Below the pieces are notes generated by a model that was not told where the DNA came from, ran no database searches, and saw only the letters and a program-made list of their open reading frames with translations. DNA of 64,000 nt. It comes from UBA7434 sp042090785 (GTDB taxonomy: Bacteria > Pseudomonadota > Gammaproteobacteria > Pseudomonadales > UBA7434). The stretch is from assembly GCA_042090785.1 (NCBI GenBank), contig JBELIP010000012.1, positions 1-64,000 on the forward strand, in the 5' to 3' direction. A program made the position numbers and the translations under genes. The stretch's first letter is position 1. Each line of letters begins with the position of its first letter. Positions 16,865-25,544 of this stretch are shown piece by piece.

Positions 16865-16913
16865 TCACAGCCAAAAGATTGTCGGGCCATCCCCGACAAT
16901 TTTTTGGCTGTGA
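16865..16913. terminator. Long 22-bp hairpin with internal T tract
   Basis: The arms pair over 22 positions with a single G-T wobble and a five-base loop (CCATC). The outer arm begins TCACAGCCAAAA. The inner nine pairs (ATTGTCGGG / CCCGACAAT) are followed on the plus strand by six T, so it can act as an intrinsic terminator for plus-strand transcription starting near the ilvD promoter region. It is unusually long for a simple terminator and could equally be part of a small RNA. Confidence 0.6.
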
Positions 16914-16938
16914 ATTTGAACTTAAAAATCCAAACCAA

Positions 16939-16967
16939 TAAAAAACCCGATAACTCTCATTACCGGG
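16939..16967 (-). terminator. Intrinsic terminator of the TonB2-type operon
   Basis: Read on the minus strand, CCCGGTAA, a six-base loop and TTATCGGG (one G-T pair) are followed by a T-rich run. It lies 50 bases after the stop of the TPR gene, the last gene of the minus-strand operon. Confidence 0.75.
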
Positions 16968-17016
16968 CTTCCAAAATCAAACCGAGCTGCCTATTTAAGA
17001 CGCGCTAACACAGACA

Positions 17017-18417
17017 CTAAACCTTCTTACAAGTCGCCAGCTTAGCACCGTTAGCAATCAACTTACGACGACGTTCACCCTCAACGCTCACGTAGCGCTT
17101 CCAGCTTCGTGCACCTTTCTCAGTTTTCTTAAACTTAGTCGCCTTGGCAAAAGACTTTTCTGCATCTTTGTAGCAATGTAAAGCTTGCTCAGCAGTACCA
17201 CGACTCATCCAAGCCAAGTCCTCACGCTTAAGCTTGCCTTTTTTAATTGCATTACGCGCAGCAAACAACGCCTTTTCATTCTCATTCAAATTTAAATACA
17301 CACCAGCAAGACGCGACCAAGCATTGCCATCAGATGATTTTTTAGCGGCTTCTTCTAATATGGGTGATGCCTTACGATACTCTTGTGCTCGCTGATAAGA
17401 TGAACCTAATAGTGCAAGATTTTTTTCGGTGCGCTCAACAATCCCATCCTTCATCGCCTTATCAAGCACTTGAGCAGCACGGTAAGGAATATCAACAGCC
17501 AAATATTGATAAGCAAGCGCTATAAGCTGCTTTTCTTTAGTCAACCCATTTTCTAAGTAGGTTACCTCTAAAGCCAATAACTCTCTCTTGCTTTGCTCCA
17601 GCGCGCCATACATGGCTGACAACTGCTTCCAGTATTTAATTTTTGGGTAGTTTGTTAATAGACGATTGCTAACTTGAATCGTCGCTTTGTAATTATCTTT
17701 TTCATAATAAAGCGCCCATTGAAAATTCAACCAATTCTCTTTTGGTACAAGACCAGCAGCAACGGCTTCTTCAACAACTTCTTCTACTAAGCTTAAAGAC
17801 TCGGCTTTTCTTTCTAGCTGATAGTAACCGCGAGCAAGCAATATTTTACCGCCGGGATCAACAATAGCCGCTTCCGTCATCCATAATTCAAGCTGCTCTA
17901 CAGCACGCTTGTAATCATCGTTTACAAATAATAATTGCGCTACTGTATAGCGAGTATCTGTACGCTGCTGGGGATCAGCCTCTGGCTCATTCACCAAGGC
18001 TAAGTAAGCGTTAATAGATAATTGAATTTTATCTTGCGCGTAATACACATAACCAAGGTAACGGTTAAGTTGAGAGTGCTCAAAGCCTTCTGAACAACCA
18101 CGCACAAAAGCCGCAAGCAACTCTTTCTCAGCACTCACCCAATCTTCTAACTCGGTAAACTCTTGCACTTTAGTCAGCTTTTTAGCACAGCTTGTGCCTA
18201 CCGATTTACGACGCTGAGAAACAGCATTTTTATATTTAAGCTTTGCTTCTTTTTCTGCTTTAGTCAGTTTCTTTTTTTTCTCTTCGGCAGCTACCGAAGC
18301 AATACCAAAACCAGTAGCATCTGTCGCCACAGTTACAATAACTGTTGCCATTAGGAACAGGCTTATCGATAAACAAAACCGCCCTAACCAAGCCGTATTT
18401 AATTGCTTTAAAATCAT
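17017..18417 (-). CDS. Tetratricopeptide-repeat protein of the TonB2 operon
   Basis: A 466-residue exported protein with a long hydrophobic N-terminal segment ending near SVAAEE, then a charged KKKLTKAEKEAKLKYK helix. The rest is helical repeat pairs with TPR spacing, such as LNRYLGYVYYAQDKIQLSINAYLAL, LLARGYYQLERKAESLSLVEEV and LAGVYLNLNENEKALFAARNAI. It is the last gene of the operon, 135 bases after tonB. In Vibrio and Shewanella TonB2 clusters a TPR protein follows tonB2 in the same way, and it probably works in the periplasm as a partner of the energy-transducing complex. Its precise role is not known from sequence. Confidence 0.8.
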   Translation of the reverse strand: MILKQLNTAWLGRFCLSISLFLMATVIVTVATDATGFGIASVAAEEKKKKLTKAEKEAKLKYKNAVSQRRKSVGTSCAKKLTKVQEFTELEDWVSAEKELLAAFVRGCSEGFEHSQLNRYLGYVYYAQDKIQLSINAYLALVNEPEADPQQRTDTRYTVAQLLFVNDDYKRAVEQLELWMTEAAIVDPGGKILLARGYYQLERKAESLSLVEEVVEEAVAAGLVPKENWLNFQWALYYEKDNYKATIQVSNRLLTNYPKIKYWKQLSAMYGALEQSKRELLALEVTYLENGLTKEKQLIALAYQYLAVDIPYRAAQVLDKAMKDGIVERTEKNLALLGSSYQRAQEYRKASPILEEAAKKSSDGNAWSRLAGVYLNLNENEKALFAARNAIKKGKLKREDLAWMSRGTAEQALHCYKDAEKSFAKATKFKKTEKGARSWKRYVSVEGERRRKLIANGAKLATCKKV

Positions 18418-18552
18418 AACGCCACTCTACCCTTACCCTACTCTAAACTTTTTCTATTCCAGCGTGCATCACTAGGCTATATGTTAGTGAACGCAGCTTT
18501 TTACAATAGTGATAACGACAACCGTAAACTATCGAAAAATTTAATCGATAGA

Positions 18553-19170
18553 CTATCTACCGTCTGTAAACCCAGCAAAAGTAAACTTATATAAAACACC
18601 CGGCACTTCAACCGCTACGCCGTTTATAACCCTTGGGTTATATTTTAATTTTTCTGCCGCCTTTAAAGCTGACCTTCCAAAACCGTAATTTTCTGGCCAC
18701 TCTTCCAATAACTTCACATCACGCACACCGCCTGCTTCTGTCACAATCACTTCCACAACGGCATAGCCGGTTTTACCCGCTTTCTCTGCACGAGAAGGGT
18801 AACGCGGCTTAGGAACATAAATCGGAATAAAATCGGTATCCCGACTAAAGCCACCCTGCAAACCAATATCAGGGTTAAATTTGCCCGCACCAGCTGATAA
18901 ATTCAATGCATTATCAGGCGTATCAATTTCAATGTCTTGCGCTTCTAACTCAGGTGGAGGAGCCTCAACATCGTCAGGCTTATCGGGAAGTTCTTCATCT
19001 AATTTTGCTTCAATTTCCGTATCTGGCATATTGAAGTCTGCAATTTTGACACCGCCATCTCGGTCTAAATCGGGATCACCCATATCAATCAATGCACTCA
19101 TTAATACAAAAAGTGCAAAGGCAATAACCAAACCAAGAAGCATGCTGCCGCCTAAACGTATCACTTGCAT
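18553..19170 (-). CDS. Energy transducer TonB (TonB2 type)
   Basis: A 205-residue protein that links the ExbB/ExbD proton channel to TonB-dependent outer-membrane receptors. It has one N-terminal membrane helix (LGGSMLLGLVIAFALFVLMSA), a short periplasmic spacer with few prolines, and a C-terminal TonB domain at about residues 115-203 containing PKPRYPSRAEKAGKTGYAVVEVIVTEAGGV and a YNPRVINGVAVEVPGVLYKFTF end. It is shorter than E. coli TonB, as usual for TonB2 proteins. It sits 13 bases after exbD in the same minus-strand operon. A Fur box was not noticed ahead of the operon. Confidence 0.88.
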   Translation of the reverse strand: MQVIRLGGSMLLGLVIAFALFVLMSALIDMGDPDLDRDGGVKIADFNMPDTEIEAKLDEELPDKPDDVEAPPPELEAQDIEIDTPDNALNLSAGAGKFNPDIGLQGGFSRDTDFIPIYVPKPRYPSRAEKAGKTGYAVVEVIVTEAGGVRDVKLLEEWPENYGFGRSALKAAEKLKYNPRVINGVAVEVPGVLYKFTFAGFTDGR

Positions 19171-19183
19171 GATTACTATCCCC

Positions 19184-19594
19184 TTACTTTGGATCGGTAG
19201 CTAAGTGAATATCAATAACGCCAGCTTCTTTAGCGGCATCCCAAACTAACGCATAAGTTGCAGCGTTAGATTCTCCATCGGCCTGAATAACCACCGCACC
19301 CAGAGGGTTGTCAGCGTGAATACGCTCAACGACAGTTTTTACTGCACGTTCATCAATTTTTTTACGATCAATCCAAATAGCATTTTTTGCATCTATTGCA
19401 ATTAACACGTTCTGGTTTTTTACTTGATCACGCTTATCAGTTGATGGTCGTGTGACTTCAACACCGGGCTCTTTGATAAATACAGCAGTCACGATAAAAA
19501 AGATCAACATGATAAAAACCACGTCAAGCATCGGCGTAAGATCTATCTCACCACCGTCTTGGTTCGCTTTGGCTGCTACACCTCTCTTCGCCAT
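19184..19594 (-). CDS. exbD: ExbD/TolR-family proton channel subunit
   Basis: A 136-residue protein with a short cytoplasmic start, one transmembrane helix, and a periplasmic domain. The motif GGEIDLTPMLDVVFIMLIFFIVTAVF carries the essential membrane Asp of the ExbD/TolR family. The periplasmic part KIDERAVKTVVERIHADNPLGAVVIQAD is typical. It forms the proton-motive-force-using complex with ExbB and drives TonB. It is followed 13 bases later by tonB. Confidence 0.9.
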   Translation of the reverse strand: MAKRGVAAKANQDGGEIDLTPMLDVVFIMLIFFIVTAVFIKEPGVEVTRPSTDKRDQVKNQNVLIAIDAKNAIWIDRKKIDERAVKTVVERIHADNPLGAVVIQADGESNAATYALVWDAAKEAGVIDIHLATDPK

Positions 19595-19704
19595 ACTCTC
19601 AGATCCTAATTAGTTTTCTAAACAATTTGCGCTTCTGTCTATCATACCTATCATGTCTATCATCCATACACGCCAGCCATGCCAACATGCGATGCGACAG
19701 CAAA

Positions 19705-20232
19705 TTAATGGTCAGACGTTAGCTTGTCTTCTAGTAGTGAACTTTCTCGCTCAACAATTCGCATGAGGTAGGCCTGGGCAAAGACACCCGATAAAGCAGC
19801 AACCATGCCTGCCATCGTTGGCACAGTAGCTCTTGATACACCACCTGCCATTGATTTAGGGTCACCACCACCGGTTACCGCCATAACGTGAAACACTTCT
19901 ATCATACCGGTCACTGTACCCAGCAGACCTAGCATAGGCGCTAGCGCCACCAGCGTTTTAATCAATGCCATATTCTGATTGATTTTAATGACGGCTTCAG
20001 AGATTAATGCTTCACGAATACTTCGCGCATACCAAGAGCGTCGCTCAGTTCGACTCTCCCACTCAGCAACAACCACATCCATGTCGTTTCTTAAATCGGT
20101 AGCGAAATAAAATACCCGCTCAAAGATTAGGCTCCACATTAAAAACAGCAGACCACCAATCAGTAGCAGTACAGGGCCGCCCATATCGACAAAGTCGAAG
20201 ACGACGCCTAATGCTTCTGTAATAAACTGCAT
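19705..20232 (-). CDS. exbB: ExbB/TolQ-family proton channel subunit (short, TonB2 type)
   Basis: A 175-residue inner-membrane protein with three hydrophobic helices. The conserved core ALAPMLGLLGTVTGMIEVFHVMA and the following GGVSRATVPTMAGMVAALSGVFAQAYL are the ExbB/TolQ/MotA signature. It is short, like Vibrio ExbB2. The gene is 38 bases downstream of the longer ExbB-like gene, and 110 bases separate it from exbD. It should build the channel with ExbD. Confidence 0.9.
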   Translation of the reverse strand: MQFITEALGVVFDFVDMGGPVLLLIGGLLFLMWSLIFERVFYFATDLRNDMDVVVAEWESRTERRSWYARSIREALISEAVIKINQNMALIKTLVALAPMLGLLGTVTGMIEVFHVMAVTGGGDPKSMAGGVSRATVPTMAGMVAALSGVFAQAYLMRIVERESSLLEDKLTSDH

Positions 20233-20270
20233 ATCAGTTTTCCCTTGTTACTTGTATCACTACTGTTACT

Positions 20271-21653
20271 TTATTTGCTTTCGGCATTGCGCGCGATAAT
20301 GCCCGCGGCTTGCTCTTCAAGCACATGGATAACACGTTTTGCGCGGCCACTAACAATGGTATGCGCAAGTAACGTTGGGATAGCAACAATCAAACCTAAT
20401 ACTGTAGTAATCAATGCACTTGAAATACCACTTGCCATTGTCTTTGGATCGCCGGCACCAAAAATGGTGATCGCTTGGAAAGTAATGATCATACCGGTAA
20501 CCGTACCCAGTAGACCGAGCAACGGTGCTACTGCAGCAATGATTTTAATTAGCGTTAGTGAGTTTTCTAAAGCAGGAATTTCTTTAAGTACTGCTTCATT
20601 CAACTTCAATTCTAAAGTCTCGGTATCCATGTTTGGATTTTCATCAGCAACAACCAATACACGACCTAATGGGTTACCAGTATTAGCAACAGAAGATTTT
20701 AACTGTGCATTTACTTTGGCACCAATAGCGGTAAGCACCACAAAACGCCAAGCTGCAATTAGCATAGCAATAATACCTACCGCAGTAATGACATAACCAA
20801 CCTGACGACCCTGGTGCCAACGCTCAGTTAATGTCGGCGTATCGATAAACGCAGCCAGTAAGCTACCACCTGTTGGCCCTGTTGGGTCAACACCAAAACG
20901 GCTATAACCTTCTGAAGAATTAGCAAGGTCTTCTGCCCAACCAACAAATGAACTCGCTGGCTGACGTGGCAAAATAGATAATGCATCGTCTGAATACTTC
21001 AGATACTCACCATCAGTAGTTACAATGTTAAACGAACCCACGCGAACGACATCTGCTTGAATATCATCACCCGCTGGTGTTGCAACTGTTGTGTTGTATT
21101 GAACAATACGACCTGACTCAATCATTTCACGCTGCATTTCAAACCAAACGCGCTCAATTTCTTCAATCGTTGGTAGTGCATCACCCTTCAGCTTTTCAAT
21201 TAAGCCTGTTAAGAACTCACCGCGGTTAGGGTATTCAGTGCTAACTAACGATGTATTAAAGTTCTCACGCATGTCACCAGCGGCTGAGTTAATATGACCA
21301 AAAAGTTCGTTTAAAGAACCTTTTGCTTCATTTAACGCTTCACGCTTAACAATAATTTTTTCTTTATTCTGTTCAAAGATTTTTTCAAGACGCGTTGAAC
21401 GCGCTTCTTCACGAGTACGCGTTTGCTCTGCTTTTTTCAACAAGCTAGCTTGCTGTCTTTTATCTTTTAAAAATCGTGCTTCACGCTCTTTATTTTGACG
21501 CGCTTCATTTACTTTGCCTTGTTTAACATACTCTAGTAGCTCATCAAGAGACCTAGCGCTTTCTTGTGCCAAAGCGCCTGAAGAGAATGTCATTGAACCA
21601 GCAACAAGTAGCGATAACGGTAGCGCACTCAATTTAGTCATTAAAGTTTTCAT
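20271..21653 (-). CDS. TtpC-like large MotA/TolQ/ExbB protein
   Basis: A 460-residue protein with a cleavable-type signal (LLVAGSMTFSSGALAQ), a long charged coiled-coil region (residues 30-130, rich in Lys/Arg/Glu/Gln) and a periplasmic domain. The C-terminal ExbB-like channel domain contains VAPLLGLLGTVTGMIITFQAITIFG. This matches TtpC of Vibrio TonB2 systems, a third membrane component needed for TonB2 function. The start codon overlaps the stop of the upstream DUF3450 gene by four bases (ATGA), so the two are translationally coupled. Confidence 0.85.
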   Translation of the reverse strand: MKTLMTKLSALPLSLLVAGSMTFSSGALAQESARSLDELLEYVKQGKVNEARQNKEREARFLKDKRQQASLLKKAEQTRTREEARSTRLEKIFEQNKEKIIVKREALNEAKGSLNELFGHINSAAGDMRENFNTSLVSTEYPNRGEFLTGLIEKLKGDALPTIEEIERVWFEMQREMIESGRIVQYNTTVATPAGDDIQADVVRVGSFNIVTTDGEYLKYSDDALSILPRQPASSFVGWAEDLANSSEGYSRFGVDPTGPTGGSLLAAFIDTPTLTERWHQGRQVGYVITAVGIIAMLIAAWRFVVLTAIGAKVNAQLKSSVANTGNPLGRVLVVADENPNMDTETLELKLNEAVLKEIPALENSLTLIKIIAAVAPLLGLLGTVTGMIITFQAITIFGAGDPKTMASGISSALITTVLGLIVAIPTLLAHTIVSGRAKRVIHVLEEQAAGIIARNAESK

Positions 21654-22465
21654 TGAGCAGCCTCCGGCGCTGAAATAGGTAATTGCAGAATATCTTTAAC
21701 TGCTTGGTTACGTGCAATGCGAATACCCGTATTAATGTAGCCACCCCAATCGGATGCATCTAACGCTTCCCACTCGCGAGTGTCATTGTTCCAACGGCCA
21801 ACTTCTTTGCCATCTTCTGTTTTATACAGCAGCGCAATACGGCCAACACGGAAAATATCCACTTTGCGATCTTTACCGTCACCGTTAAAGTCTATAGAAG
21901 CATCGTAGGCTTCAATTTTACGGCCGTACTCATTTTCTATTTTGTAAGCTTCAAGTACTTGGCGGAAATGCTCAGCAATTGTCTGGTTCGACTTATTTAA
22001 GTTGCCACGCAAATTATCTAAACGCGTTTGACGCTCTTCGGCTAAGAATGGCACGTCTAAGGCAACAAAATTCTCTAAACCATTAAGCATTTTAATAAGC
22101 AAAGGCGTGATTTGACGCTGGATAACGGTCACCTGTGACATCGCCTTATCAATTTCAGCAATACGATCAAGCTGATTTTGAATACGAGCTTCAAGTTGAG
22201 CGTTATAAACACGCAAACCTTCAATCTCTTTATTCACTTGCTTGTAGTTTTGCAGAAGATTATCAGTTTGATCTGCAATGCCATCTATTTTGACTTGCGA
22301 TTTTTGTGCCGCGGCCGCCTTGCTTTGCCCGACTTTAAAGACTTCATCAAGCTGATCGGCACTGGCCGGCGCTGTGAAGAAACAAACTGAAGTAAGAATA
22401 CATAGACCGACTCGAGCAATGCGCGAAAACGCGGCGGGAATCGGAGAAAAGGTTTTAATAGCCAT
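21650..22465 (-). CDS. DUF3450 family periplasmic coiled-coil protein
   Basis: About 271 residues with a signal peptide ending at FFTAPASADQ, then a long coiled coil (IDGIADQTDNLLQNYKQVNK to EIDKAMSQV). A globular C-terminal half contains KVDIFRVGRIALLYKTEDGKEVGRWN. DUF3450 proteins are regularly the first gene of ttpC-exbB2-exbD2-tonB2 operons and presumably pair with TtpC through the coiled coils. The ATG at 22465 was chosen because it gives a normal signal peptide and is preceded by GGAAA; an upstream in-frame start at 22540 adds a second, unlikely hydrophobic lead. Function is inferred from context. Confidence 0.82.
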   Translation of the reverse strand: MAIKTFSPIPAAFSRIARVGLCILTSVCFFTAPASADQLDEVFKVGQSKAAAAQKSQVKIDGIADQTDNLLQNYKQVNKEIEGLRVYNAQLEARIQNQLDRIAEIDKAMSQVTVIQRQITPLLIKMLNGLENFVALDVPFLAEERQTRLDNLRGNLNKSNQTIAEHFRQVLEAYKIENEYGRKIEAYDASIDFNGDGKDRKVDIFRVGRIALLYKTEDGKEVGRWNNDTREWEALDASDWGGYINTGIRIARNQAVKDILQLPISAPEAAQ

Positions 22466-22944
22466 AAGATTCGTATTTCCGAAAGTGAGGACGAATTTAA
22501 TAATACTGTTTTCTAAAAACATTATGACAGCAGCGAACAAAAAATGATCGGCGCGGCTGACGATAATAAAGTGGGTCGATAAACAACAGACAGTCCTTTA
22601 AATTCTGCTGGCACACTATCAACAACCTTGTCGACAGAAATCATGCACCATAAAAGTTCACCTAAATCACACTCACGTTAAACAGCTTTTTACCTGCAAA
22701 AAACTTTAGCAAAAGTAGCCTGCTAACGGAGCCGCGCATTTTAATAACATATGCCGTTACAACGCAATCGTATTGCCTTCATGAAACGTTAAAATTTCAA
22801 TAATTTTGGGTTGATATGTGTGCATTTATAACAATCGAAAGATTTACCCTCTTTATGAGTAAATTGGTAACACAGTAACACTCATATCAAATCATCATCG
22901 CCTAATTAATTGCACTGCATACAATTTAGGCGCTTTAAGTAAAA
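22466..22944. other. Intergenic region upstream of the TonB2-type operon
   Basis: No gene was recognised here. The region must carry the promoter of the DUF3450-to-TPR operon. It contains a loose inverted repeat ATGAGT/ACTCAT near 22854-22885. No Fur-like box and no terminator for thyA were clear by eye. Confidence 0.4.
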
Positions 22945-23739
22945 CTACACAGCAATGGGCGCGGCAATGTGCGGGTGATGCTCATAATCGTGCAATTCAA
23001 AATCGTCATATGTAAAGGCAAACAAATCATTAACTGCGGGATTAATGGTCATTGTCGGCAACTCAAGGGGGGAGCGCTGCAATTGCAGCTCAACCTGATC
23101 CATATGGTTGGCGTATAAATGTGCATCACCAAAAGTATGCACAAAATCGCCCGGCTTAAGCCCTAAGACCTGCGCCATCATCATGGTGAGCAAAGCATAA
23201 GAAGCAATATTAAAGGGCACACCTAAAAAGATATCCGCACTGCGCTGATAGAGCTGGCAAGATAACTTACCTTCAGCAACATAAAACTGAAACATCGTAT
23301 GACAAGGCGGCAGGGCCATATCTTCGATACAGGCGACATTCCAAGCAGATACAATATGGCGTCGAGAATCGGGCGACTCTTTTAACTGCTTCATTAATTG
23401 CTTTATCTGATCAATATTCTGACCATCTGCTGTTGGCCATGATCGCCACTGATAACCATAAACTGGGCCTAGCTCACCCTTTGCATCGGCCCACTCATCC
23501 CAAATAGAAACCCCATTCTCTTTAAGGTAAGCGATATTTGTATTACCTGACAAAAACCAGAGTAATTCATGAATAATTGACTTTAAATGAAGTTTTTTAG
23601 TGGTGACCGCCGGAAACCCTTGCGATAAATCAAACCGCATTTGATGACCAAATACACTGTAAGTCCCTGTGCCGGTTCGGTCGGCTTTAAAAACGCCCTG
23701 ATCACGGACATGACGCATTAAATCAAGATATTGCTGCAT
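22945..23739 (-). CDS. thyA: Thymidylate synthase
   Basis: This enzyme makes dTMP from dUMP with 5,10-methylenetetrahydrofolate. At 264 residues it has exactly the E. coli ThyA length. The active-site Cys is in LPPCHTMFQFYV, the Arg-containing phosphate loop is KADRTGTGTYSVFGHQMRF, and the dUMP-binding QRSADIFLGVPFNIASYALL and FGDAHLYANH blocks are complete, as is the APIAV C-terminus. It follows lgt by five bases on the same strand, an arrangement conserved in many gammaproteobacteria. Confidence 0.97.
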   Translation of the reverse strand: MQQYLDLMRHVRDQGVFKADRTGTGTYSVFGHQMRFDLSQGFPAVTTKKLHLKSIIHELLWFLSGNTNIAYLKENGVSIWDEWADAKGELGPVYGYQWRSWPTADGQNIDQIKQLMKQLKESPDSRRHIVSAWNVACIEDMALPPCHTMFQFYVAEGKLSCQLYQRSADIFLGVPFNIASYALLTMMMAQVLGLKPGDFVHTFGDAHLYANHMDQVELQLQRSPLELPTMTINPAVNDLFAFTYDDFELHDYEHHPHIAAPIAV

Positions 23740-23744
23740 AAATA

Positions 23745-24683
23745 CTAACGCTTCTTATTGCTGTTGGATGAAGGCGAGTGACGCTTGCCTAATTTCTTTT
23801 TACCTTTTACCTTTAATTTCTTTGCTCTCTTTGCTTTTGCGCTCTTAGCACCGACAATCGCATCCGTTAGGGCGTAATCGCCACCATTAGAAAAACGCTG
23901 ACCATTTTGGCTAAATCGATAATAACTGAATGCTAACATAGCCGCGCCACCGATAATCATTGGCAGCGATAAAAACTGCCCTCGCGTCATCCAATCTAAC
24001 AATAACGACGCATCTGGCTCACGAAAAAACTCAACAAAGTAACGAGCCACACCATAACCCAATAAAAATAAGCCCGAAGCCGCCCACGCGGGGCGACGAA
24101 CACGAGTAAAACCATAGACGAGAACAAATAATACAACACCTTCAAGCAGACACTGGTAAAGCTGCGAAGGGTGCCGCGGCACTGCCAAGCTATCACCAGG
24201 AAAAACCATAGCCCACGAGACATCGGTGGCACGCCCATAAAGCTCAGCATTAATAAAGTTAGCCAGGCGCCCCAAACCTAAACCAATGGGTGCTAGCGGA
24301 GCAACGAAATCGCAAACCTCGCCTAACGGACGACCTAATTTACGCGCATAAATAATAAGCGCTACAAAAACACCTAACAACCCGCCATGAAAAGCCATAC
24401 CGCCTTCCCAGACGCGAAACAACCATAGCGGATCTGTTAGAAAACGATCAAAACCATAAAAAAACACATAGCCCATACGACCACCCAGCACCGCACCTAA
24501 AGCGCCCGTAAAGACTAAGTCTTCAACCTGCTCGGGCTGCATAGGTGACCACGGTTGCCGCGCACGCTTTCGTCCCAATAAATAGGCGGCAATAAAGCCA
24601 AGCAAATACATCATGCCGTACCAGCGTAAGCTAATAGGGCCAACCGAAAAAATAATCGGGTCTATAGATGGATACTGCAACAT
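23745..24683 (-). CDS. lgt: Prolipoprotein diacylglyceryl transferase with basic C-terminal tail
   Basis: Lgt adds diacylglycerol from phosphatidylglycerol to the lipobox Cys of prolipoproteins in the inner membrane. The signature GRLANFINAELYGR and the essential MAFHGGLLGV are present, with seven hydrophobic segments. Residues after about 270 form an unusual lysine-rich tail (AKSAKAKRAKKLKVKGKKK) absent from E. coli Lgt. The ATG at 24683 was chosen because GGAAG lies at good spacing; an in-frame TTG at 24695 is less likely. It lies upstream of thyA in a probable operon. Confidence 0.94.
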   Translation of the reverse strand: MLQYPSIDPIIFSVGPISLRWYGMMYLLGFIAAYLLGRKRARQPWSPMQPEQVEDLVFTGALGAVLGGRMGYVFFYGFDRFLTDPLWLFRVWEGGMAFHGGLLGVFVALIIYARKLGRPLGEVCDFVAPLAPIGLGLGRLANFINAELYGRATDVSWAMVFPGDSLAVPRHPSQLYQCLLEGVVLFVLVYGFTRVRRPAWAASGLFLLGYGVARYFVEFFREPDASLLLDWMTRGQFLSLPMIIGGAAMLAFSYYRFSQNGQRFSNGGDYALTDAIVGAKSAKAKRAKKLKVKGKKKLGKRHSPSSNSNKKR

Positions 24684-24740
24684 AAGCACTTCCAAATAAA
24701 TAATAAGGTCGCGAACAACGCCTCATTACATTAACTAAAA

Positions 24741-25544
24741 CTAACGCGTTAGCAGTAGCTGCCAACCAATAAAAAATAACAGCAAGGCAAAACTCTGCCT
24801 TAATATTTTTTCAGACGCCCGCTCGGCCAGTATGGCACCAATATACGTACAAGGCACACTGGCAATCGCAATACCAATAAAAGCCGGCCAATAAATATAA
24901 CCCGTTGTAAATGACGGCAAACCAGAAATCATAAAACCTTTATAGCTATAAGCCAGCGCACCAAATAAAGCAATAGGCAAACCACACGCTGCCGATGTCG
25001 CTACAGCACGCTTCATGATCTGCTTGCAGGCTAACAAAAAAGGTACCGTTAATGAGCCGCCGCCAATACCAAAAAAAGCACTCACAGCACCCACTACGAT
25101 ACCGCTACTTGCCAATAGTGAGCGACGCGGCAAGCTAAACACCGCTTTTGGCTGTACAGCAAAAAACATTTGTAACGCAACTAATATTAAAAATACAGCA
25201 ATAGCTAACTGCAAATAACGGCCTTCAAGTTCAGTAGCTAACGTCGAACCCAAGAGGACGCCAACAATTAAACCCGGCGTCATAGATTTAACAACAGGCC
25301 AATTAATATTACCTAATCGATGATGGGCAGCAACCGAGCCACACGATGTCACTACAATGGTCGCGAATGATGTGCCTATGGCTAAGTGAACTAACAACCC
25401 CGCATCGAAACCTTGCAAGGTAAATATAAAGATTAGAATTGGCACAATAATGGCACCGCCGCCAACACCAAACAATCCCGCTAACACACCCGCAAAAGCG
25501 CCAACACCAACAAACAACAGCAAGCTTAGTTGCAAAGAATCCAT
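24741..25544 (-). CDS. TauE/SafE family sulfite/anion exporter
   Basis: A 267-residue inner-membrane protein with about eight hydrophobic helices arranged as two related halves. Each half begins with a glycine-rich block: VGAFAGVLAGLFGVGGGAIIVPIL and IVVGAVSAFFGIGGGSLTVPFLL. This duplicated motif defines the TauE/SafE family, which moves sulfite, sulfoacetate or other organosulfur anions. The real substrate cannot be told from sequence. Its start overlaps the ptsP stop codon by one base (TAATG), so it is translationally coupled to ptsP. Confidence 0.85.
   Translation of the reverse strand: MDSLQLSLLLFVGVGAFAGVLAGLFGVGGGAIIVPILIFIFTLQGFDAGLLVHLAIGTSFATIVVTSCGSVAAHHRLGNINWPVVKSMTPGLIVGVLLGSTLATELEGRYLQLAIAVFLILVALQMFFAVQPKAVFSLPRRSLLASSGIVVGAVSAFFGIGGGSLTVPFLLACKQIMKRAVATSAACGLPIALFGALAYSYKGFMISGLPSFTTGYIYWPAFIGIAIASVPCTYIGAILAERASEKILRQSFALLLFFIGWQLLLTR

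Noticed and set aside
16820..17008. Plus-strand frame of 62 codons over the hairpin ahead of ilvD
   Set aside because: It crosses the hairpin and a minus-strand terminator; composition is not protein-like.
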